DNA from: Marchantia polymorpha subsp. ruderalis | Lineage: Eukaryota > Streptophyta > Marchantiopsida > Marchantiales > Marchantiaceae | DNA length: 64,000 nucleotides | Assembly (NCBI GenBank): GCA_037833965.1 | Contig: AP031354.1 | Span: 10,828,001 to 10,892,000, forward strand | Direction: 5' to 3' | Shown: piece by piece, positions 42,358 through 54,474 of the stretch | How positions within the stretch are numbered: position 1 is the stretch's first letter | Layout: each line of letters begins with the position of its first letter | Position numbers and translations under genes: made by a program | The notes under the pieces: model-generated | What the model saw: only the letters and a program-made list of their open reading frames with translations | The model's database searches: none | What the model was told of the DNA's origin: nothing

Positions 42358-45300
42358 TGTGGTTACCCACTTTTGGGCTTTTTGCGGAATTTAAAACATT
42401 TTCGGAAAACTGTACCGCGGCAGCAGTGTAAATAGCCATCGGTGCATCAAAATAGAGTGAAACTGGAGGATCTCGGAGAATCTCAAAAGATCTCGTAGAA
42501 TCCAGGAGTTGTGCGCAACGTCTGGGACAGGCGCCGCCCTAAACACGGGCTCTGAAGGAGTACCCCTTCGGCTCAAGGCGCGTAATCCGCCTTCGGCGCT
42601 AGAGAAATCCTTCAGAATCTGATCAATTCCCAAACGCCTCGACTTGGTTAGGGTTTTGTTGGAAAGAGCTTGACGCGCTGATTCTAACGAGCCCAAGAAC
42701 GCCTGGAACGGATGAGGACTCCGGAGTTGTGAAGGTCGAAAGATACGAAGAGCGCCGACGGAGAGGCGAGGAAAGTTTGTCCTATGCACGGACGAGGGAA
42801 GTCCGCCTACGCATAGGCGAAATAGGGTTTGACGTCGGCGGGATGTCCGCCGCGAATGCCGCCTACTCGTAGGCGGGGAGGACTGGCACCTAGGCACAGG
42901 CGGACGCGAAGGTCGCCTACGCACAGGCGGTTCGGCGTCGGCGGGAAGCCCGCCTTCGGCCCTAGAAATGCGCCTTCGGGGTTCGAAATTGTACGGCGCC
43001 TCCGGCGCCAGTGCATCACGGACGGGCGAGGACCCGACGGAGTAGTAAATCCGTACGGACTGTACGGACGGAACGGACGAGTGCGCCTTCGGCCGGTCGG
43101 GATTACGGGGACAAGAGCGCCGACGGAGAGGCGAGAGAAATGGACAGACTGGACGGAGTCCGTTGAGCCCGGTCAACGCCTTCGGCACAGCCGCCTTCGG
43201 CGTTGCGCCTACGGCGAGGGACCTGCGCGGACAAACGTCCGGTGCGCGGACGGAATTTGCCTACGCGTAGGCGAGCGCCTACGCATAGGCAGATGAAGTT
43301 CTGCCCCGGCGGAGATTCCGCCGGGGATTCCGCCTACACAGAAGGGAGTTCAATTTTTGTCCTATGCGCGGACGATCGCCTTTGGCGGAGCGGGACTAGC
43401 CAAAGTTAAGTACGAAGGAGTGTAGCGCGCCGGCGAGAAATCCGCCTTCGGCGCTGCGCACCCATGTCCGCGGCGTAGTACGCTAGCGGAGTTCAAATTG
43501 CCAATTCGAGCGTGTGAGTTAAATCGGTGTCGGCGGAGCGTGAAGCCGCGCGTGAGAGAGAAGGCCGTTATAGCGCGGAGCCGGCGCGGCCATCAAGTGA
43601 TCCGACCTTCACGACCGAGAGCCGACCATGACCTTTAACGAGGAGACGGAGGACGCTCCATTCTTGAATTCGCGATTTCAATTTCTGGTGCGAGCTGCGC
43701 GCGTCCACCTGCTAGCTGATAGACACTCTAGACATCGCCGCGCGGAGAATTACTCGGTGACTGAGAGAGAATTGAGTGCGCGGCAGTTGGAATTGAGAGA
43801 AATTAGAGTTTGCAGAGGAGGCAGAAGCGCGAGCAAGAGGCTCGAGCAGAGCAGAGAGAGAGTTGTTGCGCAAACTCATTTCAAGAACGCAATGTCAAAG
43901 TTGAACAGGCTGCGGATGATGCCACTCCGGCTTCCACAGAATGGGTTGCGTGCTTTTGAGGACCGGCTGATTGCAAGGAAACTTGAGTTCTTGCTATGGG
44001 GATGGAATTACGTGTGTGTAGACATGGTGCGCGAATGGTTGGACGCGGAGCGACTACCTACGCGCGGATTGCGTCCACACGTTGATAGATGGACCGTCCA
44101 CGATTGGGCACAAGCATTGGGGAGGTGTGCAGGCGACGACGGGTACCTCCTATTTGATAGTGAGAGCGTCAAGGTGTCGAAGGAGGACGAAGCGCAATTC
44201 GTGGAATTGTTCAAGCGGGAGAGGTCTTCCAAGAACGGGTACAAGACCCGCGACTACAAAGATCGTTTCCGCAGGACTGTAGCGGCGGCGCTACTGCAAT
44301 TGCAGCCGCACCGCACTTCGTACATCACGTTGTGGCAGGTATCTTTTGTTGAGCTCACATTAGCCGGAGCTCCAGTTCACTAGGTGCGCATCCTACATAG
44401 GGTGATGCGACAGCATGCATATGAGGAGAAAGGAGGAACTCTCAATCACCTCTCCCCCTTCTTGATAAACTTTTATCGACAGAGGAATTGTTTGACCGCG
44501 GCGGAGCATGCTCGATTTCCGCCATTGTAAGTCGACCATCCCGGGAAGTATGTGCGGGATAACGAAGTAGACACCAACGCGGAGGATTCGCCAACTTCCA
44601 CTCCACCGACTTAGCAGGACGAGGGAAGAAACACACCCGCAGCGAGACTGCCGCGGAAACGAAGATGGAGAGAGGAACCGGAGGAGGAGCAACATCGAGA
44701 ACCCAATGCTCCCATACGGAAGCGGCCACTACACGAAGTTTGCAGCCGGCCGAAGCAAAAAGCGCGCAGGCTTGTGTTACCAGCCAGCAGCGCGGAAACG
44801 GCGACGATCGCCACAGAGAAGGGAAGTTCGTCCCCGGAGAAGGATGGGACTGCGCGGACGTCCGCAGGAGCGGTGGACCACGCTACGCCTTCGGCGGACG
44901 AGAGACGGCCTTCGGGTCAGGAGTTACCACGTGCGGTGCGGACGAGTGTGCCGCCTACGCACAGACGACTCCCTGTGGATAGGCGAGCCCTTGCACACGT
45001 GGACCTCTTCCTACGCGTAGGCAGAGAAAGTTCGCCTACGCTTAGGCGGCCGCCTACGCGTAGGCAAGACTCACCCCCGGTACAACGTAGGAAGGGGAAG
45101 GAGCCGGCGGAAGATCCGCCTTCGACTCAAGGGCCTTCGGGGCAAGGCCTTCCGGCGGACAGAGCGCCGGGATTTGCGCCTTCGGCGCCAGGGCCTTCGA
45201 GCCAACGAGTTATAAGCAGGGAGCGTGCGAAGGCCGCACCTTCAGCGGGGAATCCGCCGGAAGATGCGACTTCGGGCGGAAGGGCTTCGGGCGGAAGGGC

Positions 45301-45655
45301 CTTCGGGCCAAAGGACATCGGGCGGGCGGCCTTCAGCTCTATCGCCTTCGGCGGTAGACGCCTTCGGCGCTGTGCCTTCGGCGGATAACGCGCCGGGATT
45401 TGCGCCTACGCGTAGGCCGGACGCATCCCTCGCGCAAGACCGATCGAGGGAGCAGGACCGATCGAGAGAGGAGGACCTAATGGAGGAGCGGATTGTCTGT
45501 CCGCAGGATGAAATTCGCGTGCGCAATGCACAATTGCACCCCGCGCAGACACATTCCGCGCGATCACCTTCGGCGGTGGACGCCGACGGCGAAGGAGTTA
45601 CGATCGACGCACGACAGGCGGACGATGGGGATGTGGCACGGCCGCATTCACCCAC
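42358..45655 (+). mobile_element. L6: diverged family B LTR, interrupted by L7
   Basis: It begins with TGTGGTTACCC at 42358 and is colinear with other family B LTRs through leader and U3 ORF until L7 starts at 45656, inside the ORF's Pro-rich region. It is the most diverged copy. Its palindromes are a different class: CCTACGCGTAGG at 43260-43271, 45010-45021, 45053-45064 and 45405-45416, with no CCTGTGCACAGG. It is therefore the oldest copy or from a distinct subfamily. Confidence 0.82.
43628..45655 (+). pseudogene. U3 ORF of L6, broken
   Basis: It starts MTFNEETEDAPFLNSRFQF, clearly homologous to the other U3 ORFs, with the LLWGWNYVCVDMVREWL and ITLWQVSFVE blocks conserved. It has several breaks and is interrupted by L7. 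In place of the PVHR-encoding palindromes, the same stretch (45010-45064) is occupied by CCTACGCGTAGG units. Confidence 0.75.
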
Positions 45656-47226
45656 TATGGTACCGCACTTTTGGTAATTTTGAGGAAATTAAAACATTTT
45701 TGGAAACCTGTACCACGGCAGCAGTGTAAATAGCCTTCGGTGCATCAAAATAGAGTGAATTCGGAAGATCGCAGAGATTCTCGAGGGACCTCGTAGAATC
45801 TAGGAGTTGGGTGCAGCGTCAAGGAAGGGCACCACCCTCCTCCTCGTCCCTGCGAGCTCTGAAGGCATGATCCCTTCGGCGCAAGGCGCAAAATCCGCCT
45901 TCGGCGCTGCGCCCTCGGCGGTAGGGAAATCCTTCATATTTAGGTCAACCCCCAAACGCCTTGACCTGGTTAGGATCTCGTTGAAAAGAGCTCGACGCGC
46001 TGATTCCAACGAGCCCAAGAACGCCAACAACGGATGAGGACTCTGGGAGTTATGAAGGTTGTAAGATACTCAGCTTTCCGCCTGCGCACCAGCGAAGAAG
46101 TTTTGTCCTATGCGCGGACGAAGGAAGTTCGCCTGCGCACAGGCGCTCGGCGTCGGCGGGAAATGCGCCTTCGGCCCTAGAAATGCGCCTTCGGAGGTAG
46201 AAATTGTACGGCGCCTTCTGCGCCAGCGCAACGGCGCGGACGAGCAAGGAGCCGCCAGAATAGTAAAATCCGTACGGACAGTACGGACTGTACGGACGGG
46301 ACGGATGGATGCTCTCGTGGTCGGGCGGAGTTGCGGCGGCGAGAGCGCCGACGGAGAGACAAGGAACGGACAGTCTGGGGGGAGGCTGTTGACCGCGGTC
46401 AACGCCTTCCGCGCCAGCGCATCGACGCGGACGGACTTCGCCTACGCGCAGGCGAGCGCCTGCGCACAGGCGGGTGAAGTTCCGCGCCGGCGGAGAATCC
46501 GCCAAGGAGTCCGCCTGCGCACAGGCGAGAGTTGAACTTTTGTCCGACGTGCGGACAAGCGCCGGGGCAGAGGAGGATTGGCTGAGGAGCGGTACGAACG
46601 AGTGTACCGCGCAAGGCGGAAAAGCCGCCTTCGGCGCTGCGCACCCATGTCCGCGGCGTAGTACGCTCGCGGAGTTCAAATTCGCCAATTTGAGCGTGTG
46701 AGTTAAATCGGCGTCGGCGGAGCGTGAAGCCGCGCGTGAGAGCGGAGACCGTTTTAGCGTAGAGCCGGCGCGGCCATCAATTGAGTCGACCCTCACGGGC
46801 AAGAGCCGATTATGACCTTCGACCGGGAGACGGAGAGCGTCCCATTCTTGAATTCGCGATTTCATTTTCTAGTGCGAGCTGCGCGCGTCCATCTGCTAGC
46901 TGCTAAGCATTCCCGACATCGCCGCGCAGAGGATTACTTGGTGATTGAGAGAGAAGTGAGTGCGCGTGATTTGGAATTGAGTGAGATTAGAGTTTGCAGA
47001 GGAAGCAAGGAGCTCGAGCGGAGCAGAGGGAGAATTAGCGAACAGGCGAATTCCAAGAACGCAATGTCGAGACTGAACCGATTGCGGATGCTGCCGCTCC
47101 GACTTCCACAGAACGGGCTGCGCGCTTACGAGGAACGGCTGATAGCAAGAAAGCTCGATTTTTTGCTATGGGGATGGAACTACATTTGTGTGGATATGGT
47201 GCGCGAGTGGCTAGAGCCACAGAGAC
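45656..47226 (+). mobile_element. L7: family B LTR inside L6, interrupted by E3
   Basis: It begins TATGGTACCGCACTTTTGG at 45656, aligning to the family start TGTGGTACCCC, and runs through the leader into the U3 ORF until E3 begins at 47227. Its palindrome class is mainly CCTGCGCACAGG (46132-46143, 46459-46470, 46513-46524). A cluster of GTACGGAC repeats lies near 46270-46300. The continuation lies outside the window. Confidence 0.8.
46812..47226 (+). pseudogene. U3 ORF N-terminal part in L7, interrupted by E3
   Basis: This copy covers the conserved N-terminal domain up to the REWLEPQ motif, where E3 has inserted. The visible part is open and closest to L5. Confidence 0.75.
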
Positions 47227-48237
47227 TGTAATAACCCACTAAAGGCTAAGACTGCAATATAGTGGTAGAAAGGTCGAACCCACAGGGACAGAGGAACACA
47301 CAGGGTACAAAGTGTCACGTTTAACAGACTATTGATGAGTTTGAATTCTCAGGCGACTGTCACTCCCAGAAATACTGCAAGTGTCCACTCGGAGCGCACT
47401 CGGAGGTCGCACAGTGCAGCGTAACACACACACACACACACACACCTGAAACTACAGAAATACAACCCAGAGATCCGTTAGGACCTCTACTTCAAGATTT
47501 CAGGGGGAAAGTCTCTCGCGAGCACACTCAGCGAAGCTGCGGGCAGTGACTTCCAACTCCGGCTTTTACAACACTTCCACTAGCTTGCTGCTAGTGTAGG
47601 AAACCCGGTTTGGACTGCCTACTTCGGATCGAAGTCACTCCTACGCGGTGAACAACACTCTCAACTCACAAAACGCGCAGAGAACACAGGTCCGCACTGA
47701 AGGACTCACTGTGAAACATTCCAGTAACATAACAACAGTCTATTGAAGAGTTTGAATTCTCAGGCACTTGTCATTCCCAGAAATACTACAGGGGTTACCC
47801 TCAAGGCACCTGCTGCAGCGTAACCTGAATTTACAACCAAGGCTTACACGAAGTAGCAAAACTTCACTTTGGCATTCAGGGGAAAAATCCCAAAGGAGTA
47901 CAATCAGAAAGGAACACTCGAAGGTGTAGGGGCGAAACTGTTCAAGTATCTAACTAGTCACTGGCTCTTAGCATCGGCAGTCACCCACAGGTGCAGATCC
48001 GAACTACTCAAGTCTCTAACCAATGTACTAGCTCTGAACATTCGGCCGAAGGCCTTCAGCTACAAAATGCGGAACGCTAAGTTGTAACTCCTCATGCGTG
48101 GTGACAGAACTCAAGGACACAAACACGCAAAGGAAATGGGTTCCTGATCTGCACTTCTGATGGGAAAGAACCCCAGGCAAAACGCCTAGAACTATTTTAT
48201 ACCTTCTAAGTCCTACCTAGCACTACACTGCACTACG

Positions 48238-50061
48238 CTACACGCCTGCACGGAACCACGCTACACTACACTCCGCGGAACCTGTACTACGTCTCCTGCG
48301 CGGCGGACTGCCGCGCACTAACTCCCTACCCTGCCAATCTTCCGCTCGACTGCGCAGTCCCAAACGCTGCAACGCCGCGGACACCTCCACTTCGAGGGCG
48401 GACATGGTATCCTGCGCCTTCGACAGAAAAGCATCGAGCTTCTTTGCTACCTTCCGCCGACTCCTACTGTCGCCTGACAACAACCCGGCTGCGCGCAGTT
48501 CAAACTCACGCAGTGTGAGTTTCTCCTGCGCCTTCACTTCCCAGTGGGCGTAGCCCTTGAGACAGTGGGCGACACGCCTCGCCGTCTCCACCTTCGTGCG
48601 ATCCGCCTCCTTCCTGCGATCCTCTTCAATTATCACTAATTGCGATTCGGCCTCAGCACGTTGCGCTCTCAATTCGCCACACTCTGACTGTAACCTGCGG
48701 ATTAACTCCTCATCCGCCTGCCGTGCGAGCTGACATTGTTCCAACAACCGCGTCTGTCGCACGAGCTCCTCTGACAAAATCCGATTCTGGGCCTGCTCAG
48801 AAATGAGTGCTTCCTTGACCTTCACCTGCTCCTTGGTGAGCTCGTCCAGTTTTTCATCCTTCACCTTCTCGGAGTACTTGTAGAATTTCTGATTAAGTTT
48901 ATACTGACCCCACAAGCATGCATGCTTCTCCTTCAATTCCCTCAACTCCTGGTCCACTCTAGCTAACAGCTTGCTGGTGTGGACTTTAGTGCGAGTCCGC
49001 CTGCGCACTAACTCGATGTAAGATCCCGGCTGAAGTGGGTCGGCGTATTTATCGACCTTGCGATCCAAGTACCTCAGCAACGGAATCACCTGCTCAGAGA
49101 GCGCCGCCGCCGGCGCTCCAACAATTTCCTCCTCCTCCTCCTCGGTGTCCTCTGCTCCTGACATTTCTTCGGTGGAGCCTCCGTCGTCATCATCCGAGTG
49201 GAGAATTTCAGTCGCCATTGATTGCGTCGGCGACTGCCCCGAGTGGGGCTGCACGTCGTCGACATGTGCTGCCTGCGAAGGCACGGCTGCAGCCTCGCTG
49301 CTCTTCGCTAAAATGTCTAAGGCGGTAGGCGAATGTGCCCGTGCGGCATCCCCGCCGCTCGCTTGTTGGTCGTCTACCGTGTCCTCTCTGCCGCCGACGC
49401 CCGCCGCCGAAGGCGATCGAGCGGAGGGTGGCTGCGCGGGGTTTGATTGCGCATCGCGCATCGAAATTTCATCCCGCGGACAGTCACTCGGCTCCTCCGT
49501 CTGTTGCTGCTCCCTTGATCCGTCCGTGGGGGCTGTGCTCGGCCTGTGCGCAGGCGAAATTGCCGGCGCCTTGTCCGCCGCAGGCGTAGCGCCGCGGACA
49601 TCCATCGCCAAAGGCGACATGGCCGGGGGCCGCTCGCCCGATGTCCCTTGGCCTATAGGCCCTACCGCCGAAGGCGCATCTATCGGCGGACTACCCGCCG
49701 ATGGTGCGGCCTCCGCACGCTCCCTGCTCGTATCTCCTCGGCTCGAAGGCCCTGGCGCCGAAGGCGCAAATTGCGGCGCGTGGTGCGCCGGAGGGTCTGG
49801 CCCCGAGGGCCGGTGTCTAGTAGGCGGTTCTTCCGCCGGCTCTTTCCCCTTCCTACGTTGGAACAGGGGTGATTCTTGCCTGTGCACAGGCGGCACGTGT
49901 GGAGGTGTCCTGTGCACAGGCGACCTGTGCACAGGCGGACTGCTCCTTCCCACGCGTAAGCGTAGATCCACGTCCACTTGTGATCGCCTGTCCGCGGAGG
50001 CTCGTCCGTCCGCGGCGTCTCGTCTGTGCGCAAACGGAACATCTGTCCGCAACGCACGTGG
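48238..50061 (-). pseudogene. U3 ORF of L8, distal part (interrupted by L9)
   Basis: This is the PVHR/Pro-rich middle, acidic tract and coiled coil of the LTR-encoded protein. The proximal part lies at 55443-56741 on the other side of the inserted LTR. The copy is inactivated by insertion of a relative. Confidence 0.8.
50057..50061. repeat. Target-site duplication CGTGG of L9 (partner at 55438-55442)
   Basis: CGTGG immediately precedes L9 and immediately follows it at 55438-55442, where the L8 U3 ORF sequence resumes. A perfect 5-bp duplication is normal for Ty3/gypsy integration and shows that L9 is a single solo LTR insertion. Confidence 0.93.
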
Positions 50062-51308
50062 TGTGGTACCCCACTTTTGGCAATTTTGAGAAAATTAAAA
50101 CATTTTTTGGAAAACTGTACCCTGGCAGCATTGTAAATAGCCTTCGGTACATCAAAACAGAGTGAATCCGGAAGATCGCGGGGATTCTCGAGGGATCTTG
50201 TAGAATCTGGGATTTGGGGTGCCGCAGCAAGCACAGGCACCACCCTCCCTGCGAGCTCCGCAGTTAGGATCTCTACGGCGCAAGGCGCAAAACCCGCCTT
50301 CGGAGGTTGCGGCCGCGGCTGTAGGGAAACCCCCGTAATTAGGTAAACCCTCGGGCGCCTTGACCAAGTTAGGGTCCGGTTGGAAAGAGCTCGACGCGCT
50401 GATTCTAACGAGCCCAAGAGCGCTTGGAACGGACGAGGACTTAGGGAGTTATCGCTACTGGAAGAAACGGAGGCGGTCGCCTACGGCGGAAGGAGTTCGC
50501 CACCGGCGCGAATTCCGCCTACGCGGAAGGGGGATTCAAGTTTTGTCCTATGCGCGGACGAAGGCGTTCGCCTGTGCACAGGCGAAGTAGGGTTAGGGAA
50601 GGCGCGAAGTCCGCCTACGCACAGGCGTTCGCCTGTGCACAGGCACTTCGGCGTCGGCGGGAAATCCGCCTTGGGCCCTAGAAATGCGCCTTGTGAGGTA
50701 GAAAGTGTACGGCGCCTTCCGCGCCAGCGCAGCGCAGCGTACGTCGGAAGAGCCGCCAGAGTAATCCAATAGGTACGGACCGTGCGGACGGCACGGGTGG
50801 ATGCGCTCTTGGACGGACGGAGTTGCGGCGGCGGAAGCGCCGACGGAGAGACAAGGAACGGACAGACTGGACGGAGACGGCTGACCACGGTCAACGCCTT
50901 CCGCGCCAGCGCAGCGCCGCGGACGGAGTTCGCCTGCGCACAGGCGAACGCCTGTGCACAAGAGGATGTTCAAGTTCCGCGCCGGCGGAGAATCCGCCGA
51001 GGCCCCTGCCTGCGCACAGGCAGGAGTTGAATTTTTGTCCGACATGCGGACGCACGCGTCAAGGCAGAAGGAGATTGGCCGAAGGGCGGTACGAACAAGT
51101 GTACCGCGCAAGGCGGAAAACTCGCCTTCGGCGCTACGCCCCCATGTCCGCAGGGTGACACGCTCGCGGAGTTCAAATCCGCCAATTCGAGCGTGAGAGT
51201 TTAATCGGCGACGGCGGAGCGTGAAGCCGCGCGTGAGAGCGAAGACCGTTCCAGCGTACAGCCGGCGCGGCCATCAAGTGAGACGTTCTTCACGACCAAG
51301 AGACGACC

Positions 51309-54300
51309 ATGACCTTCGACCGGGCGGCGGAGAGCGTCCCATTCTTGAATTCGCGATTCCAATCTCTTGTGCGCGCTGCGCGCATCCATCTGCTGGCTGC
51401 GGACCATTCTCGTCGTCGTCGCACAGGAGATTTCTTGTTGATTGAGGGAGAAGTGAGTGCGCGTGATTTGGAATTGAGAGCGATTAGAGTTTGCCGAGAG
51501 AGAAAGAAACGCGGACAGTGCGGAAGTAGAATGAGCGGGCGAGCGAACCCCAGGAACGCAATGACGAGACCGAGCAGATTGCGGATGGTGCCACTTCGCC
51601 TGCCGCAGAACGGGCTGCGCGCTTTCGAGGAGCGCTTAATAGCAAGAAAGCTCGATTTCTTGCTATGGGGATGGAATTACATCTGCGCGAATATGGTGCG
51701 CGAGTGGCTAGAGCCACAGGGACCACCCTCGCGCGGATTGCGTCCGCATGTTGACCGGTGGACAGTCCAAGATTGGGCGCAGGCGTTGGGAAGATGTGCT
51801 GGCATGCCAGGGCATCTCCTTTTCGACAGCGAGAGCATCAAGGTGACCAAGCAAGAAGAGGCGCAATTTGTGGAGCTGTTCAAGACCGGGAGGTCTACCA
51901 AGAATGGGTATAGGACCCGTGATTACAAAGATCGATTTCGCCGGACTTTGTCCGCGGCGCTGATGCAATTACTGCAGCCGCACCGCGCCTGCTACATCAC
52001 ATTGTGGCAGGTCTCTTTTGTGGAGTGCGTCATCGAGGGAACTCCCATTCACTGGGCGAGCATCCTGCACAGGGTGTTGCGACAGCACGCGTTTGAGGAG
52101 AAGGGGGGAACTCTAAACCATCTTTCTCCTTTCCTCATCAATTTTTATCGACAGCGGAATTGTTTGACAGCGGCGGAGCTTGAACATTTTCCGCCATTGT
52201 CCATCGACCATCCCGGGAAGTATGTGCGGGAGAACGAGGTCGACACTGATGCGGAGGAGTCCCCGACTTCTACCCCATCGAGACGGAGAGACGAAGGGAG
52301 ACACACCCCTGCAGCGCGAGTGCCGCGGAAGCGGCGATGGAGGGAAGAGTCCGAAGAGGAGCAGCATCAAGAACCCTCTGCTCCCATTCGACCGCGGCCG
52401 CTGTGCGAGCCATACAGCCGGCCGAAGCAGAAGGCACGCAGACTGGTGTTGCCAGCTGACAGTGCAGACACGGCGACGATTGCGACGGAGATAGGAAGTG
52501 CGTCGCCAGAGAGGCGAGAGGAAGCGCGGACGACCGCAGGAGCGACGGGCCACGCTGCAACCTCGTCGGGAGAGAGGCCGCCTACGGGCCAAGGGCCTCC
52601 GGAGTTACCACGTGCGATGCGGACAGATGTTCCGTTTGCGCACAGGCGAACCTCCGCGGACGGACGAGCCTCCGCGGACCGGCGAACACAAGTGGACGTG
52701 GATCTACGCTTACGCGTGGGAAGGAGCAGTCCGCCTGTGCACAGGTCGCCTGTGAACAGAACACCTCCACACGTGCCGCCTGTGCACAGGCAAGAATCAC
52801 CCCCGTTCCAACGTAGGAAGGGGAAGGAGCCGGCGGAAGAACCGCCTACGAGACACCGGCCCTCGGGGCCAGACCCTCCGGCGCACCACGCGCCGCAATT
52901 CGCGCCTTCGGCGCCAGGGCCTTCGAGCCGAGGGGATACGAGCAGAGAGCGTGCGGAGGCCGCACCGTCGGCGGAAAGTCCGCCGATAGATGCGCCTTCG
53001 GCGGTAGGGCCTATAGGCCAAGGAACATCGGGCGTGCGGCCCCCGGCCATGTCGCCTTCGGCGATAGATGTCCGCGGCGCTACGCCTGCGGCGGACAAGG
53101 CGCCGGCACATGCGCCTGCGCACGGGCCGGGCACAGCCCCCACGGACCGATCAAGGGAGCAGCAGACGGAGGAGCGGAGTGACTGTCAGCGGGATGAAAT
53201 CTCGATGCGCGATGCGCAATCCAACCCCGCGCAGCCACCCTCCGCTCAATCACCTCCGGCGACGGACGACAGAGGCAGAGAGGATGCGGTAGACCATCAA
53301 CAAGCGAGAGACGGGGATGCCGCACGGATACATTCGCCTTCCGCCTTAGACATTTTGGCGACGAGCAGCGAGGCTGCAGCCGTGCCTTCGCAGGCAGCAC
53401 ACGTCGAGGACGTGCAGCCCCACTCGGGGCAGTCGCCGACGCAATCAATGGCGACTGAAATTCTCCACTCGGATGATGACGACGGAGGCTCCACGGAAGA
53501 AATGTCAGGAGCAGAAGACACCGAGGAGGAGGAGGAGGAAATTGTTGGAGCACCGGCGGCGGCGCTCTCTGAGCAGGTGATTCCGTTGCTGCGGTACTTG
53601 GATCGCAAGGTCGATAAATACGCCGACCCACTCCAGCCGGGATCTTACATCGAGTTAGTGCGCAGGAGGACTCGCACTAAAGTCCACACCAGCAAGCTAT
53701 TAGCTAGAGTGGACCAGGAGTTGAGGGACTTGAAGGAGAAGCATGAGTGCTTGTGGGGACAGTACAAGCTTAATCAGAAATTCTACAAGCACTCCGAGAA
53801 GATGAAGGATGAGAAACTGGGCGAGCTCACCAAGGAGCAGGTGAAGGTCAAGGAGGCACTCAACTCTGAGCAGGCCCAGAATCGGATTTTGTCAGAGGAG
53901 CTCGTGCGACAGACGCGGTTGTTGGAACAATGTCAGCTCGCACGGCAGGCGGATGAAGAATTAATCCGCAGTTTGCAGTCAGAGTGCGGCGAATTGAGAG
54001 CGCAACGTGCTGAAGCCGAATCGCAATTAGTGACGATTGAAGAGGATCGCAGGAAGGAGGCGGATCGCACGAAGATGGAGACGGCGAGGCGAGTCGCCCA
54101 CTGTCTCAAGGGCTACGCCCACTGGGAAGTGAAGGCGCAGGAGAAACTCACACTGCGTGAGTTTGAATTGCGCGCAGCCGGGTTGTTGTCAGGCGACAGT
54201 AGGAGTCGGCGGAAGGTAGCGAAGAAGCTCGAGGCCTTTCTGTCGAAGGCACAGGATACCATGTCCGCCCTCGAGGGGGAGGTGTCCGCGGCGTTGCAGC

Positions 54301-54428
54301 GGTTGGGACTGCGTAGTCGAGCGGAAGAGTGGCAGGGTAGGGAGTTAGTGCGCGGCAGTCGGCCGCGCAGGAGACGTAGTACAGGTTCCGCGGAGTGTAG
54401 TGTAGCGTGGTTCCGTGCAGGCGTGTAG
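51309..54428 (+). CDS. LTR-encoded U3 ORF protein in solo LTR L9, looks whole (1,039 aa)
   Basis: This is the second open copy, five residues shorter than the one at 22652-25786. The length difference lies in the palindrome-encoded PVHR repeat region (about 52730-52795). It has the same domains: conserved N-terminal third, disordered Pro/Ala middle, acidic DDDD/EEEEEE tracts, coiled coil and basic tail. An open ORF kept in a solo LTR has no gag-pol partner, so any expression would be independent of a full element. The openness may simply reflect youth. Confidence 0.85.
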   Translation: MTFDRAAESVPFLNSRFQSLVRAARIHLLAADHSRRRRTGDFLLIEGEVSARDLELRAIRVCRERKKRGQCGSRMSGRANPRNAMTRPSRLRMVPLRLPQNGLRAFEERLIARKLDFLLWGWNYICANMVREWLEPQGPPSRGLRPHVDRWTVQDWAQALGRCAGMPGHLLFDSESIKVTKQEEAQFVELFKTGRSTKNGYRTRDYKDRFRRTLSAALMQLLQPHRACYITLWQVSFVECVIEGTPIHWASILHRVLRQHAFEEKGGTLNHLSPFLINFYRQRNCLTAAELEHFPPLSIDHPGKYVRENEVDTDAEESPTSTPSRRRDEGRHTPAARVPRKRRWREESEEEQHQEPSAPIRPRPLCEPYSRPKQKARRLVLPADSADTATIATEIGSASPERREEARTTAGATGHAATSSGERPPTGQGPPELPRAMRTDVPFAHRRTSADGRASADRRTQVDVDLRLRVGRSSPPVHRSPVNRTPPHVPPVHRQESPPFQRRKGKEPAEEPPTRHRPSGPDPPAHHAPQFAPSAPGPSSRGDTSRERAEAAPSAESPPIDAPSAVGPIGQGTSGVRPPAMSPSAIDVRGATPAADKAPAHAPAHGPGTAPTDRSREQQTEERSDCQRDEISMRDAQSNPAQPPSAQSPPATDDRGREDAVDHQQARDGDAARIHSPSALDILATSSEAAAVPSQAAHVEDVQPHSGQSPTQSMATEILHSDDDDGGSTEEMSGAEDTEEEEEEIVGAPAAALSEQVIPLLRYLDRKVDKYADPLQPGSYIELVRRRTRTKVHTSKLLARVDQELRDLKEKHECLWGQYKLNQKFYKHSEKMKDEKLGELTKEQVKVKEALNSEQAQNRILSEELVRQTRLLEQCQLARQADEELIRSLQSECGELRAQRAEAESQLVTIEEDRRKEADRTKMETARRVAHCLKGYAHWEVKAQEKLTLREFELRAAGLLSGDSRSRRKVAKKLEAFLSKAQDTMSALEGEVSAALQRLGLRSRAEEWQGRELVRGSRPRRRRSTGSAECSVAWFRAGV

Positions 54429-54464
54429 CGTAGTGCAGTGTAGTGTTAGGTAGGACTTAGAAGG

Positions 54465-54474
54465 TATAAAATAG
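54465..54474 (+). promoter_or_regulatory. TATA box of L9
   Basis: TATAAAATAG is followed by the hairpin CCAGGC-GTTTT-GCCTGG. From a solo LTR it could start transcription into L8 and produce antisense RNA to the E3 U3 ORF. Confidence 0.6.
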
